Positions 1 to 8,763 are shown, counted from the first letter of the stretch. The stretch is 64,000 nucleotides of DNA from Candidatus Electrothrix gigas (GCA_022766165.1 QYLO01000005.1:1-64000), one strand, 5' to 3'. The notes: generated from the letters alone by a model not told the origin. Numbers and translations: made by a program.

Positions 1-320
1 GCAACCTGCGCTGTCCCGCCTGCCGCAGTCACAGCAGCCTTGATCAGGTCGGGATAGCCCCCCAGGGGCTGGTGCGCTGAAATTACGTCGTTGTACGCAG
101 TGATAATCCCAATATTGGGCCTCTTCGCATCAAGCAGGGCAGGACGACAGGACGGACATCCGGCCAGATCATGAGCAAGATTACTGCTCGGCAACTGCAT
201 TCGGAAAGGGCCTTCAGCCTGCTTCCGAGAAGCCGCTTTGATTTGCTCTACATAGGCTGTGCGACTCTCTTTGCTGCGTTCAATGATGCGGCGGGTGACT
301 TGTTCAACGGTTTTATGCAT
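1..320 (-). CDS. edd: 6-phosphogluconate dehydratase, N-terminal part (runs off the window)
   Basis: This is the start of a minus-strand gene that continues beyond base 1. The ATG is at 318-320. The translation opens MHKTVEQVTRRIIERSKESR and contains NLAHDLAGC, then NIGIITAYNDVISAHQPLGG and YPDLIKAA. This closely follows the N-terminus of Edd, the Entner-Doudoroff dehydratase that converts 6-phosphogluconate to KDPG (IlvD/Edd family, Fe-S enzyme). Only about 106 codons are visible, so the cluster-binding and catalytic regions cannot be judged. The related dihydroxy-acid dehydratase IlvD is less likely, because the RRIIERSKESR and SAYND-like features are typical of Edd. A degenerate second copy of codons from this region lies at 1029-1076. 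Confidence 0.85.
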   Translation of the reverse strand, partial: MHKTVEQVTRRIIERSKESRTAYVEQIKAASRKQAEGPFRMQLPSSNLAHDLAGCPSCRPALLDAKRPNIGIITAYNDVISAHQPLGGYPDLIKAAVTAAGGTAQV

Positions 321-390
321 GGTATCAAATAGTTGTTTAAAAATGACAATATATTGAAACTGACATGTTTATACGATCTCACGCCTTCCC

Positions 391-930
391 TTATATTTCC
401 TTATCCAGCTCTTGCTCTTCCCGGATGCGCTTCAGGACTTTCTCACGCAGGGTGATGGCCCAGTTACGGAGTTTTTCATCAGGAACCGGATTTTTTATAG
501 CAATGAGCTTGTTCAGACAGACATAAGCGGCATTGTATCTTTCAAAGCCTATCAGTAGTTGCGCCTTGAGATACAGTGTTTCAGGGTGTTTCGGGTTGCG
601 GGCAAGTACGGCATCTGCGGTTTCAAGTGCATCGGTGAACTTCTCTTTGGTTTTCAGAATTTTGATCTTCTCCACATCAGCGGCAAGTTGCTCATTCAGT
701 GAGAAGGTTCCGCCGCCGTTGTAGAAAAACATCAGGAAACCTGAAATCTTATCAATAAGGTATATGGCGGGAACAGGAAGAATGAGACCAGCCAGCATGA
801 TAACAATAAAAAAGAACCATCCATGCTTGAGACCGACCGGGACTCCAACCAGCAGGCAGGCTGGTAATACCCTGCCGTACATACTCAAGTATTGACTTGC
901 GGTGAACGACTCAATTTTTTTTAAGAACAT
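391..930 (-). CDS. Small membrane protein with a TPR-like C-terminal half
   Basis: A 179-residue protein of unknown function. Residues about 20-70 contain two hydrophobic stretches (VLPACLLVGVPVGL and WFFFIVIMLAGLILPVPAIYL), so it is probably an inner-membrane protein. Residues about 85-160 read like tetratricopeptide helices (KEKFTDALETADAVLARNPK, then ETLYLKAQLLIGFERYNAAY), suggesting a protein-interaction domain facing the cytoplasm or periplasm. It lies on the same strand as edd, 70 bp upstream of it, and separates edd from a decayed edd scrap. It may therefore be cargo brought in by a rearrangement. The ribosome-binding site before the ATG is weak. No enzyme family is recognised. Confidence 0.6.
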   Translation of the reverse strand: MFLKKIESFTASQYLSMYGRVLPACLLVGVPVGLKHGWFFFIVIMLAGLILPVPAIYLIDKISGFLMFFYNGGGTFSLNEQLAADVEKIKILKTKEKFTDALETADAVLARNPKHPETLYLKAQLLIGFERYNAAYVCLNKLIAIKNPVPDEKLRNWAITLREKVLKRIREEQELDKEI

Positions 931-1028
931 TTCTTATTCAAACTTATCAGTAAGTTATTGTACAGTTCCTTGCCAATGTTTCCGTTTGCCATGACTGTTA
1001 CCGCCGGGCCGGTTGCCCCGTTCCGTTC

Positions 1029-1076
1029 GCCTTCAGCCCGCTTCTGCGCAGCCGCTTCAATTTGCTCCAAATGGAC
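1029..1076 (-). pseudogene. Degenerate fragment of a second edd 5' region
   Basis: Bases 1029-1076 match 213-260 inside the edd gene at roughly four bases in five with no gaps. Read on the minus strand, the fragment gives LEQIEAAAQKRAEG, against VEQIKAASRKQAEG in edd. A stop codon lies directly upstream in frame and similarity fades on both sides, so this is a remnant and not a gene. The remaining gene-free bases between 930 and 1342 are AT-rich and show nothing else I can name, apart from a possible promoter near 1255. Confidence 0.55.
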
Positions 1077-1254
1077 CCTTCAACTCTTAGGAAGATATCT
1101 TTGAGTACAAATCAACAGCTCTTTTCCATAGAACCTAATCAATAAATTGTAAAAAAGCAAATAGCTCCATCTGAGGATATTATGCCTTTCTCTCTTTCTT
1201 GCAAAAAAGTATCTGCTCTCCTATATATTAAGCGGCTCTGTCTGAGTAATCCCC

Positions 1255-1283
1255 TTGCTATTTCTCAAGGTATACGATAATAT
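1255..1283 (+). promoter_or_regulatory. Possible sigma70-type promoter for the DUF493-ispH operon
   Basis: TTGCTA at 1255-1260 and TAATAT at 1278-1283 are separated by 17 bases. Each matches its consensus at four of six positions. The site lies about 60 bases before the first ATG of the operon. It was found by eye only. Confidence 0.25.
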
Positions 1284-1341
1284 CATGATATTTTTTCCAG
1301 CAAGGTGTTGATCCCAAAGAGGTAAAAAAGAGAGATTTATT

Positions 1342-1623
1342 ATGAATGAAAAAACGCCACCGCAGTTATTAAAAGGTTGTAAACCTGAAATTAATTACCC
1401 CTGTGTCTGGCAATATAAAGTCATTGGTATGGAACGCCAGGCCATGCAAACCGCCCTTTCCAACGAGATAGGAGACGCACCCTATTCCCTTTCCGAATCA
1501 CGCACTTCAAAAAAAGGAAAATATATCAGCCTCAATCTGGAACTTACCGTGCATAATGAGGAGCAACGACTCCATCTGTATAGCACATTAACAGCTCACC
1601 CCTCTATTAAGCTGGTATTATGA
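1342..1623 (+). CDS. DUF493 (YbeD-like) family protein
   Basis: A 93-residue protein matching the DUF493/YbeD family in length and pattern: a central YKVIGMERQAM segment and a SKKGKYISLNLELTVHNEEQ strand region ending in a short ACT-like fold. YbeD-type proteins are small cytosolic proteins with a proposed regulatory role; their ligand is not known. A GAGAG ribosome-binding site lies about eight bases before the ATG. The stop overlaps the start of the next gene by four bases, so the two are translationally coupled, and ispH follows in the same operon. Confidence 0.8.
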   Translation: MNEKTPPQLLKGCKPEINYPCVWQYKVIGMERQAMQTALSNEIGDAPYSLSESRTSKKGKYISLNLELTVHNEEQRLHLYSTLTAHPSIKLVL

Positions 1624-2168
1624 ACTCGGCTGCCCAAGATACTGTTAAAGAAGCTGCGTCAACCGTTGACACGAAAATCATTCCTGTTATGCGGCAGGCC
1701 ATCACCACCGTACAGATGATTCTCTTTCAACACCTCAAAAAAAGCATCTTTCAGCGATATACCGACTTTTCGGAAAAAGAAAAAATTCGACTGGCCGGAT
1801 CTGTTGTCAACAACCTCTATGGAAGTGATGCTGTTGATTCCCAAGTCAATCTCTTTGCCCGCAATCATCGCGAGCTTGTTGAAAAAGAGTTACGTGATCT
1901 GAGTAAGCATGTCGCCGAATTAATCCCTCATATCACGGATAGCCTCCGGATGCAGACCCTTTGCGACAATCAAGAGGGCATTCACTCCATGCCCTGCCTG
2001 CTGCTTGCCAAGGAATTAGATCTACTGGATGAAGAGCGGGAACTGCCCATGCCTTCGACTTTTATGCAGTCTGTCCGCAAACTCGGGGCAGAAACCGGTC
2101 TTGTTAAGCACATACAAAGCAGTCCACCGCTACCGGAACAAGAAAAAACCGCAGCAAAAAAAGAGTAA
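1620..2168 (+). CDS. Conserved-looking hypothetical protein
   Basis: A 182-residue soluble, mostly helical protein that I do not recognise. There is no signal peptide or membrane segment. The centre (about residues 50-115) is rich in charged helices, for example FSEKEKIRLAGSVVNNLYG and NHRELVEKELRDLSKHVAEL. The C-terminal tail is Pro/Lys/Glu-rich. It overlaps DUF493 by four bases and ends four bases before the ispH ATG, so all three genes are very likely one transcript. Its role cannot be stated from sequence alone. Confidence 0.65.
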   Translation: MNSAAQDTVKEAASTVDTKIIPVMRQAITTVQMILFQHLKKSIFQRYTDFSEKEKIRLAGSVVNNLYGSDAVDSQVNLFARNHRELVEKELRDLSKHVAELIPHITDSLRMQTLCDNQEGIHSMPCLLLAKELDLLDEERELPMPSTFMQSVRKLGAETGLVKHIQSSPPLPEQEKTAAKKE

Positions 2169-2172
2169 GCAG

Positions 2173-3090
2173 ATGGAGATTATCCTTGCCAGACCACGTG
2201 GTTTTTGTGCCGGCGTTCATCGAGCTATCAATATAGTCAATAAGGCGCTGGCGATCTACAAGCCACCAGTGTATGTTCTCCACGAAATTGTCCATAACAC
2301 CCATGTCATCAAAGAACTGGAAGAAAAAGGGGCTGTCTTTGTTGAGGAACTTGAGGATATACCAAGCGGGTCCCGAGCTATTTTTAGTGCCCACGGAGTT
2401 TCTCAAGCTGTCAAAGAACAGGCAAAACGTCTTGGTCTGCAAACCATTAATGCAACCTGCCCCCTTGTCTCCAAGGTGCATCGCCGGGTCAGTCTGTTAA
2501 ACACAATACATTATGATGTCCTGGTGATTGGTCACAAGGGACATCCTGAAGTTGTGGGAACCTGTGGTCATGCCTCTGGTTCAGTGCATGTGATCTCTTC
2601 ACCAGAAGAGATTCAAGACCTTCAGATAAACGATCCAAGCCGAGTAGGTTATGTCACACAGACCACGCTGAGTCTTGACGACACTGCTCACCTGTTGACA
2701 GCTCTTCGCAAACAGTTTCCTGATATTAACGAACCTTCACGAACCGATATCTGCTTTGCCACCAGTAATAGACAGATAGCCGTGCGTAATCTCAGTGAAT
2801 CTGTTGACCTTATTCTTGTTGTTGGCTCAAAAAACAGTTCAAATTCAAACCGGTTACGTGAGGTTGCAGAAAAGAAGAATATACCAGCATACCTTATTGA
2901 TCATGCTGGAGAAATAAACCAAAAATGGCTAGACAATAGCAAACGAGTTGGTATAACAGCTGGAGCATCAGCACCTGAATACCTTGTAACAGAGTTGGTA
3001 ACCTGGCTGCGCAACAACTATAAGGTGGCAACAGTGCAAGAAATGGATGGGGTGGATGAAAATATCTGTTTTCAGTTGCCAAATATATAA
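2173..3090 (+). CDS. ispH: 4-hydroxy-3-methylbut-2-enyl diphosphate reductase
   Basis: Last step of the MEP isoprenoid pathway: reduction of HMBPP to IPP and DMAPP by a cytosolic Fe-S enzyme. The 305-residue product has the three cluster cysteines in GFCAGV (Cys12), NATCPLVSKVH and DICFATSNRQ, plus the substrate-binding histidines in LHEIVHN and GHKGHPEVVGT. Near the end it has the usual GITAGASAPEYLV. The frame stays open upstream to 2029, but the ATG at 2173 gives the normal family N-terminus (MEIILARPRGFC) and follows the previous stop by four bases. It is the last gene of the three-gene operon. Confidence 0.95.
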   Translation: MEIILARPRGFCAGVHRAINIVNKALAIYKPPVYVLHEIVHNTHVIKELEEKGAVFVEELEDIPSGSRAIFSAHGVSQAVKEQAKRLGLQTINATCPLVSKVHRRVSLLNTIHYDVLVIGHKGHPEVVGTCGHASGSVHVISSPEEIQDLQINDPSRVGYVTQTTLSLDDTAHLLTALRKQFPDINEPSRTDICFATSNRQIAVRNLSESVDLILVVGSKNSSNSNRLREVAEKKNIPAYLIDHAGEINQKWLDNSKRVGITAGASAPEYLVTELVTWLRNNYKVATVQEMDGVDENICFQLPNI

Positions 3091-3172
3091 TTTTTACTCT
3101 TATTTTCCTCTGTGGGTTCACAATAATATATTGAAAATATTTCCTTTTCTTCTCCTGACTACCTGTACCCAA

Positions 3173-4900
3173 CTACCTGCAAACCCCACAACGACGACAA
3201 CCACTCGTATCACAGGGCGAGGTGCTTTGACCTGTTAAGGAACGCTCTAACTCTTTGGCAAGATATCCGGTCTGAATGCCGTGATCAACAACCTGCCAAC
3301 AGAACAACTCATCATGATCTCTCGGTCGAACTGCATACTGCCATGAGGAGAGTTTATGTCTCTTCATGGCCTGTTTAAAAGAACATTTTCCCATACCAAT
3401 ATCAAGTAAGGCTGGCGCAACCCGACGATCTGCCCGTGAAAAAACCGCCTGCGTAAGCACTTTATCCGGTCGATCAACTTTGAGATGAAGATTATCTACT
3501 TTGGCAAAGGCTTTTTTCAGATATTTTATCTTCTTTTTCAGGTTGTATACAGCCGCTGTACAGTCCCTATCCTGCATGGCCTGCTCTTTTTCTTGCCCGC
3601 CAAAAGAGAGGTACTGAAACGGGGTCCAGGGTTTAGGCACAAAAGAGTTTACCGAAAGGATTAGCTCACAGAGGCGTCCTTTTTTTTGTCCAATAGGTAG
3701 AATCTTTTCCCGAATTTTTTGGATAAGCTCGACAAACTCGGCAAGATCCTGTTCTGTCTCTGTGGGCAATCCCACCATAACATAAAGTTTGAGGGTATAG
3801 ATTCCAGCCTCCACCAGTGCAGTGGCCGCTGACAGCAGATCATCCTCTGAAAGGCCCTTGTTGATCACTTTTCGCAATCGTTCTGAACAACCATCCGGTG
3901 CAATGGCAACCGATTTCAGGCCAGAATGCGAAAGAAGTTCAAGTAGCCCGGGGGAAATGCGGTCTGCCCGTAAAGAGGAAAAGGAGAGCGAACACCCGTC
4001 CTTTTGTAAGGTCTCAGCAATCTGATCCAGAAGCTCTGAATCGGCCATTTCCATACCAAGCAAACCCACCCGTTGAACATCCGGCGGACGTTGGGCAAGT
4101 CCAGCAAGTACGGCATCTGCCTGCCAGAGCCGGGGAGGACGGTAGATATAGCCTGCTGCACAGAAACGACAACCACGGCTACACCCACGTCCCAGTTCTG
4201 TCATATACATTCCCAGTTCAGCCTGGGGAGAAAGGATTTCAGAATGAGCTGCAACTCTGCTCTGTTCCACGGAAATTCGACAAACCTGTTGTGGCAAACC
4301 ATCACGAACAGTAATCTCCTGTAATCTTCCAGCACGGTTATACGCAAAGCTATAAGATGACGGAATATAACATCCTGGTATTGTTTGCCCTATATCTAGC
4401 AACTGCTCTCTTGTATGTATATTGGCCAGCGCTGGCAGGAGCAGCGGCAAGACAGGCTCTGCTTCACCGATCACCATTAAATCGGCAAAAGGGGCCAGAG
4501 GTTCAGGGTTCATAAAAACACCTACCCCACCAAGGACAACAAGGGGATGACCAGGTGCAATCTTTTGCAACCTGTCCACTGCATACGGTTCAACCCGTCC
4601 GGCAACCAGCATTGCGGCTAATCGTGTATAATCATGCTCAAAGCTAATTGAACCCAAAAGAAGGGGAAAATCTGCTAAAGGCCGGCTGGACTCTAAGGAA
4701 CGAAAGGGTTCTTGATGTTGGGGATAAACAAAACGTTCACAGACAATCTCTTCAAAGGCATTGACGAGGCGATAAAGAAGCTGAAAGCCAAGATTGGAAA
4801 CAGCAAGGGGATAGGTGTTAGGATATAAAAGGGCCACCGGTAGGCGACCCTTCCATTTTTTGCGGACTGTTCCGGTCTCTGTTGTAAGCAGGGGGTGCAA
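3173..4900 (-). CDS. B12-binding-domain-type radical SAM protein
   Basis: A 575-residue protein with an N-terminal Rossmann-like segment (ALLYPNTYPLAVSNLGFQLL, then VVLGGVGVFMNPEPLAPFAD), as in B12-binding radical SAM enzymes of the TIGR03960 type. The radical SAM core follows with the 4Fe-4S motif GCSRGCRFCAAGY. The last residues hold a second cysteine set, CDTSGCRRCGVC, possibly for another cluster. The reaction is unknown; relatives are often linked to tRNA or sulfur chemistry, but nothing here decides this. It lies downstream of ftsZ on the same strand and converges with ispH. The best start is TTG at 4900, because an in-frame stop lies just upstream; no clear ribosome-binding site is seen. 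Confidence 0.8.
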   Translation of the reverse strand: MHPLLTTETGTVRKKWKGRLPVALLYPNTYPLAVSNLGFQLLYRLVNAFEEIVCERFVYPQHQEPFRSLESSRPLADFPLLLGSISFEHDYTRLAAMLVAGRVEPYAVDRLQKIAPGHPLVVLGGVGVFMNPEPLAPFADLMVIGEAEPVLPLLLPALANIHTREQLLDIGQTIPGCYIPSSYSFAYNRAGRLQEITVRDGLPQQVCRISVEQSRVAAHSEILSPQAELGMYMTELGRGCSRGCRFCAAGYIYRPPRLWQADAVLAGLAQRPPDVQRVGLLGMEMADSELLDQIAETLQKDGCSLSFSSLRADRISPGLLELLSHSGLKSVAIAPDGCSERLRKVINKGLSEDDLLSAATALVEAGIYTLKLYVMVGLPTETEQDLAEFVELIQKIREKILPIGQKKGRLCELILSVNSFVPKPWTPFQYLSFGGQEKEQAMQDRDCTAAVYNLKKKIKYLKKAFAKVDNLHLKVDRPDKVLTQAVFSRADRRVAPALLDIGMGKCSFKQAMKRHKLSSWQYAVRPRDHDELFCWQVVDHGIQTGYLAKELERSLTGQSTSPCDTSGCRRCGVCR

Positions 4901-4923
4901 AACAAAAAAATATTAACGGCAAA

Positions 4924-4950
4924 TGATGCGCTGGAGAGAAGGGCGCATTA
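4924..4950 (-). terminator. Weak hairpin after ftsZ
   Basis: ATGCGC at 4926-4931 pairs with GCGCAT at 4943-4948 around an 11-base loop, with two more outer pairs, one of them a wobble. On the minus strand the T-rich run comes about 15 bases later, so this is a poor intrinsic terminator. It may only partly separate ftsZ from the radical SAM gene. Confidence 0.3.
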
Positions 4951-4975
4951 CAGCCTGCAAAAAAACGCAGAAATA

Positions 4976-6193
4976 TTAATTTGCCTTTTTCCGGATATAC
5001 GCAGGTTCATCCCATTCTGCCAGATCATTCTGCTCATCAAAGATCGGCGTTGGCATAGGGCGTAATCCTTTAGGTACCGGATTAGGACGGGCAAAGCTGG
5101 TTGGCTGAGTACGTGGCGGACGTTGTTCCAGCTCAATCCCTCCCTTTTCGTTGCTGACATTGAGGGGTTTTGCCGTTTTCGTACTGCTTGCACGACCAAC
5201 CACATCAAACTCAGAAATGGTATCTGTAGAATCCTCAAAGTTGGCAATACCCGTGGCAATGACAGTCACACGCAACTCATCACCCATATTTTCATCAAAC
5301 AGGGCACCAATAATAATATTGGCGTCTTCATGGGCCTTTTCCTGAATAAGAGCAGATGCCTCCATAAACTCGCCCATTGTCAAGGAGTTGGTTGCTGAGA
5401 TATTGATCAGAATACCCAAGGCACCGTCAATACCCACATCTTCCAGCAACTGGTTGTCAATAGCCCGTTTAGCCGCCTCGCTGGCACGATTTTCGCCAGA
5501 AGCCTCACCAGATCCCATAATTGCTGGCCCAACCTCCTTCATAACCGTCTTGAGGTCGGCAAAGTCAACGTTAATATGGCCTGGAAGATTGATGAGGTCA
5601 GTGATCCCTTTAACTGCCTGCAAGAGGACATCATCCACCATTTTCATCATATCGACAAGGGTGGAGTTCTTTTGCATCAGGCCCAACAGCCGGTCATTGG
5701 GTACCGTGATAATGGTATCTGAATTTTTCTTCAGCTCCTCCCAACCAGCCTCGGCATTATGCATGCGTTTTTTCGCTTCAAAATAAAAGGGTTTCGTAAC
5801 AACTGAAACGGTCAACGCACCCTGCTCTTTGCTCAATCCGGCAATAATCGGTGCAGCACCTGTTCCTGTTCCGCCACCAAGACCTGCGGTAACAAAAACC
5901 ATGTCTGCATCTGAGATAGCATTGGCCAAGTCATCAATACTCTCCTGGGCCGCATCACGTCCCATAGCCGGATCAGCGCCAGCACCCATGCCCTTGGTAA
6001 TATTCGGCCCCAGTTGGATACGAATATCCGCTTTTGAGTTCTCCAGAGCCTGCATATCTGTGTTGGCTACAATAAATTGTACGCCGGCAAGCCGATTATC
6101 AACCATGGTGTTAATGGCATTCCCTCCACCGCCACCGACTCCGATTACCTTGATAGTCGCTACCGACTCTTCTTCTGCCATTCTATATGACAT
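4976..6193 (-). CDS. ftsZ: Cell division GTPase FtsZ
   Basis: Tubulin-like GTPase that forms the cytokinetic ring. The 405-residue product has the N-terminal nucleotide loop (GVGGGGGNAINTM), the G-box GGGTGTGAAP and the T7-loop region typical of FtsZ. A variable linker follows, then a C-terminal peptide ending DEPAYIRKKAN that resembles the FtsA/ZipA-binding tail. The ATG at 6193 is preferred because a GAGGGGG ribosome-binding site lies just before it; the ATG at 6211 lies upstream of that site. It is the last division gene of the dcw cluster, separated from ftsA by a 326-base gap. Confidence 0.97.
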   Translation of the reverse strand: MSYRMAEEESVATIKVIGVGGGGGNAINTMVDNRLAGVQFIVANTDMQALENSKADIRIQLGPNITKGMGAGADPAMGRDAAQESIDDLANAISDADMVFVTAGLGGGTGTGAAPIIAGLSKEQGALTVSVVTKPFYFEAKKRMHNAEAGWEELKKNSDTIITVPNDRLLGLMQKNSTLVDMMKMVDDVLLQAVKGITDLINLPGHINVDFADLKTVMKEVGPAIMGSGEASGENRASEAAKRAIDNQLLEDVGIDGALGILINISATNSLTMGEFMEASALIQEKAHEDANIIIGALFDENMGDELRVTVIATGIANFEDSTDTISEFDVVGRASSTKTAKPLNVSNEKGGIELEQRPPRTQPTSFARPNPVPKGLRPMPTPIFDEQNDLAEWDEPAYIRKKAN

Positions 6194-6276
6194 GCTTTCC
6201 CCCTCAAGCATTTTGCTCCCACAGCAAATTAACTAATTAAAATAATTAAAAAATCAACTTATGGTATAACTCTATT

Positions 6277-6426
6277 CATCCCCTCTTGGGACTCGACATT
6301 GGACAATACAGCATACAAGCTGCTCAAAATAATCAAAGGACTTGTAAAAAAATATCAGCCACTTTTATCATCGCATCCATCTCTTTCCTCTGGGGAGGAA
6401 CAATAAAACATGAAAATGCAAAATGA
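6277..6426 (+). other. Gap between ftsA and ftsZ with a possible actin-like ATPase scrap
   Basis: The 326 bases between ftsZ and ftsA (6194-6519) are AT-rich and contain no gene. On the plus strand, 6277-6426 reads HPLLGLDIGQYSIQAAQNNQ before the resemblance is lost. LLGLDIG followed by SI looks like the phosphate-1 loop of PilM/FtsA-type actin-like ATPases. There is no start codon in frame. This may be a remnant or chance. A promoter for ftsZ could also lie here, but none is convincing by eye. Confidence 0.2.
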
Positions 6427-6519
6427 CTCGGGAAGTCATCAATCACCTTCATATAAAAATACAATAATTCTCTCTTATAACATTTTTACTATAAAGCTGT
6501 CATAGAATCTTTTCCAGTA

Positions 6520-7821
6520 CTAAATAATATTTTTCAAAAAACTCCTGATCCTGCTCACAAGATTTTCATGCTCAATTGGCATAATTTCCTTTTCATTACA
6601 ACCATATAAGACGAGACCAACCGCTGTTGTACACCGTGGTGATTCAACATCCTCTACTCGCCCTCCAACACCCCGTGGAAAACTGATCCGTACCGGCATA
6701 TCAAAAACCTGTTCGGCCATTTCAACCACATTAGCCAACAGAGCAGTGCCACCCGTGATGACCATGCCCGCATTAATTCGGTTTCTATACCCAGAACCGC
6801 AAATTTTTTTATTTACCACCTGCAGGATTTCCTCCATCCGGGCTTCTAGTATTTCAACCATTACCCGCTGCGAGACTTTTCGAGCCTTGCGGTCTCCAAC
6901 CGTGGGAACCTCAATGATGTGGTTTTCTTTAATCAAAGAAGAGACAGCTCCACCGTATTTATACTTGAGCATCTCTGCCTCCTGCAAGGGGGTGCGTAAT
7001 CCCACAGAGAGATCATTGGTCAGGTTATTCCCACCCAAGGCCAGTTCCCAAGTACACTTAATCGTACCGTTGCAAAAAACTGCCAGATCTGTGGTGCCAC
7101 CGCCAATATCCAACAACGCCACGCCCAGCTCCATTTCATCCTGCGTCAGCACGGCGCGGGCTGAGGCCACAGACTCCAACACCACCTCAGCCACATTGAG
7201 TCCGGCCCGACTGCAACTGGTGACCAGATTATGCAACGAGGTGACATCAGCAGTCACAATGTGGACATTGGTTGCCAAGCGTACCCCGGTCATTCCCAGT
7301 GGATTTTGAATACCAGTGTGATCATCAACCATGTACTCTTGCGGCAGAACATGAATGATCTGTTGATTATCCGAAATTTTGACAGTCTGGGCAGCATGAA
7401 TAACAGCTTGAATTTCTTTTTGCCTGATCTGTGCATTGTTAATGGCAATAATCCCGGGAGAGTTAAATCCCTTGATATGCGTTCCGGCAATACCAACATA
7501 GACGGTTTCAATATCACAACCAGCCATATCCGAGGCGCTGTCAATAGCCTGTCGTATCGCCTTAACGGTTGATTCAATATTGACCACCACACCCTTTTTC
7601 ATTCCCGAGGATGCAGCAGTTCCTACCCCGATGATGTTTACACAGCCATCTTCAAAGACTTCGCCTATAACAGCGCATATCTTGGTAGTACCGATATCCA
7701 GTCCAGCAACCAGCTCTCCGGAACCACGATTTGACTCAACTCTTTCGCTTTCTTGCGCCTGCTCTGTTTCTTCTGCTTGATGAGCAGCAACCTTTATATC
7801 CAGTTCTTCCATTGCGCACAT
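6520..7821 (-). CDS. ftsA: Cell division protein FtsA
   Basis: Actin-like ATPase that anchors FtsZ to the membrane. The 433-residue product has the phosphate-1 motif AGLDIGTTKICAVIGE, the phosphate-2 motif LLDIGGGTTDLAVF and the adenosine motif GMVITGGTALLANV. It ends in an amphipathic helix (LVSRIRSFLKNII) that serves as the membrane-targeting sequence. An acidic N-terminal extension of about 35 residues precedes the fold. ATG at 7821 and ATG at 7812 are both possible; a TAGGT element is better spaced for 7812. ftsQ ends three bases upstream, so the two are co-transcribed. Confidence 0.96.
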   Translation of the reverse strand: MCAMEELDIKVAAHQAEETEQAQESERVESNRGSGELVAGLDIGTTKICAVIGEVFEDGCVNIIGVGTAASSGMKKGVVVNIESTVKAIRQAIDSASDMAGCDIETVYVGIAGTHIKGFNSPGIIAINNAQIRQKEIQAVIHAAQTVKISDNQQIIHVLPQEYMVDDHTGIQNPLGMTGVRLATNVHIVTADVTSLHNLVTSCSRAGLNVAEVVLESVASARAVLTQDEMELGVALLDIGGGTTDLAVFCNGTIKCTWELALGGNNLTNDLSVGLRTPLQEAEMLKYKYGGAVSSLIKENHIIEVPTVGDRKARKVSQRVMVEILEARMEEILQVVNKKICGSGYRNRINAGMVITGGTALLANVVEMAEQVFDMPVRISFPRGVGGRVEDVESPRCTTAVGLVLYGCNEKEIMPIEHENLVSRIRSFLKNII

Positions 7822-7824
7822 TAC

Positions 7825-8763
7825 CTACGGCTCTGACCTGGCCACCAGAATACGGCCTTCATGATAATCCATTCGAATCTCTTTAATCCCCTCGATTTCT
7901 TTCTTTCGATAAAATCGCTCAAGTAAGACAACGAGCTGATAATATCTTTTTTCGACGTTACCATATCCAACATAAATAGGAAAGGGGTGTTCAACAAGAT
8001 AAACAATAATTCCTCTCTCTGCATCTATATGTATTTCAGAAATCGACTGCAAGGGCAAAATCGGATTTCCTCGTGCAGCAACGTGTAAAAATGTTCGTGC
8101 ATCCTTTGTTACTGTATCCTTTGTTAAATCAAGCGCAGATGCAGTATCTCTTCCAGCCGGCAAAACAAAACCAGTTATAACAGGATAATCTATATCCTGC
8201 GAAGGTTCAACCTGCGCAAAAAGAGTTTCGTCATAGCCAAGGTAATACAGTCCAGAATGTTTGCCCTCAATATTAATCATTGCCAAAGGACGATGCTCAA
8301 AAACCTTTATGAGTAAGGTATCTGGCCAAGCACGCTCAACCTCTACTTGTTCCACCCAGGCGTCCTGACAAATGCGTTCTTCAACCTCCTCTGGGGTTAT
8401 AGAAAAGAGCTGTTTCCCGTATTGGATAGCAGCAAGAGTACGTATCTGCGTCTCAGTAAGCATGCGATTCCCCTGAATTGCAACCTGACGCAATGCAAAC
8501 GCATCTGAATGTTCCAAGACCCTCTTGCCTAAACGAACAGTCACAGCACAGAGCATAACCAAGATCAGCAAGAAAAAAAACCTTTTGATCAGCAGAAAAT
8601 TCCACTTTGGCCTGCGGGAAAGAGAGGTCGGCTGCTGATATCGCCCCATATTAACCCGAATCCGCAACTGTGCAGGCGGTTGGACATAATGCGAGCGAAA
8701 CTGACGGAGCATGGGTGAACGCCCTGCCCTCTGTCGTCTATATCGTATTTTTTTTCGAGCCAT
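7825..8763 (-). CDS. ftsQ: Cell division protein FtsQ
   Basis: Bitopic inner-membrane divisome protein. The 312-residue product has a basic cytosolic N-terminus (first 55 residues rich in Arg/Lys), one membrane span (FFFLLILVMLCAVTV) and a periplasmic POTRA domain that starts at LRQVAIQGNRMLTETQI. The conserved EVERAWPDTLLIKVFEHRPL and the FtsQ beta domain follow. It lies between murB and ftsA, the standard dcw position. No ddl gene is present before it; the 105 bases between it and murB hold nothing I recognise. Confidence 0.93.
   Translation of the reverse strand: MARKKIRYRRQRAGRSPMLRQFRSHYVQPPAQLRIRVNMGRYQQPTSLSRRPKWNFLLIKRFFFLLILVMLCAVTVRLGKRVLEHSDAFALRQVAIQGNRMLTETQIRTLAAIQYGKQLFSITPEEVEERICQDAWVEQVEVERAWPDTLLIKVFEHRPLAMINIEGKHSGLYYLGYDETLFAQVEPSQDIDYPVITGFVLPAGRDTASALDLTKDTVTKDARTFLHVAARGNPILPLQSISEIHIDAERGIIVYLVEHPFPIYVGYGNVEKRYYQLVVLLERFYRKKEIEGIKEIRMDYHEGRILVARSEP

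Noticed and set aside
2029-2172. N-terminal extension of ispH
   Set aside because: The open frame continues upstream but overlaps the previous gene, lacks family similarity and would move the conserved start MEIILARPRGFC inward by 48 residues.
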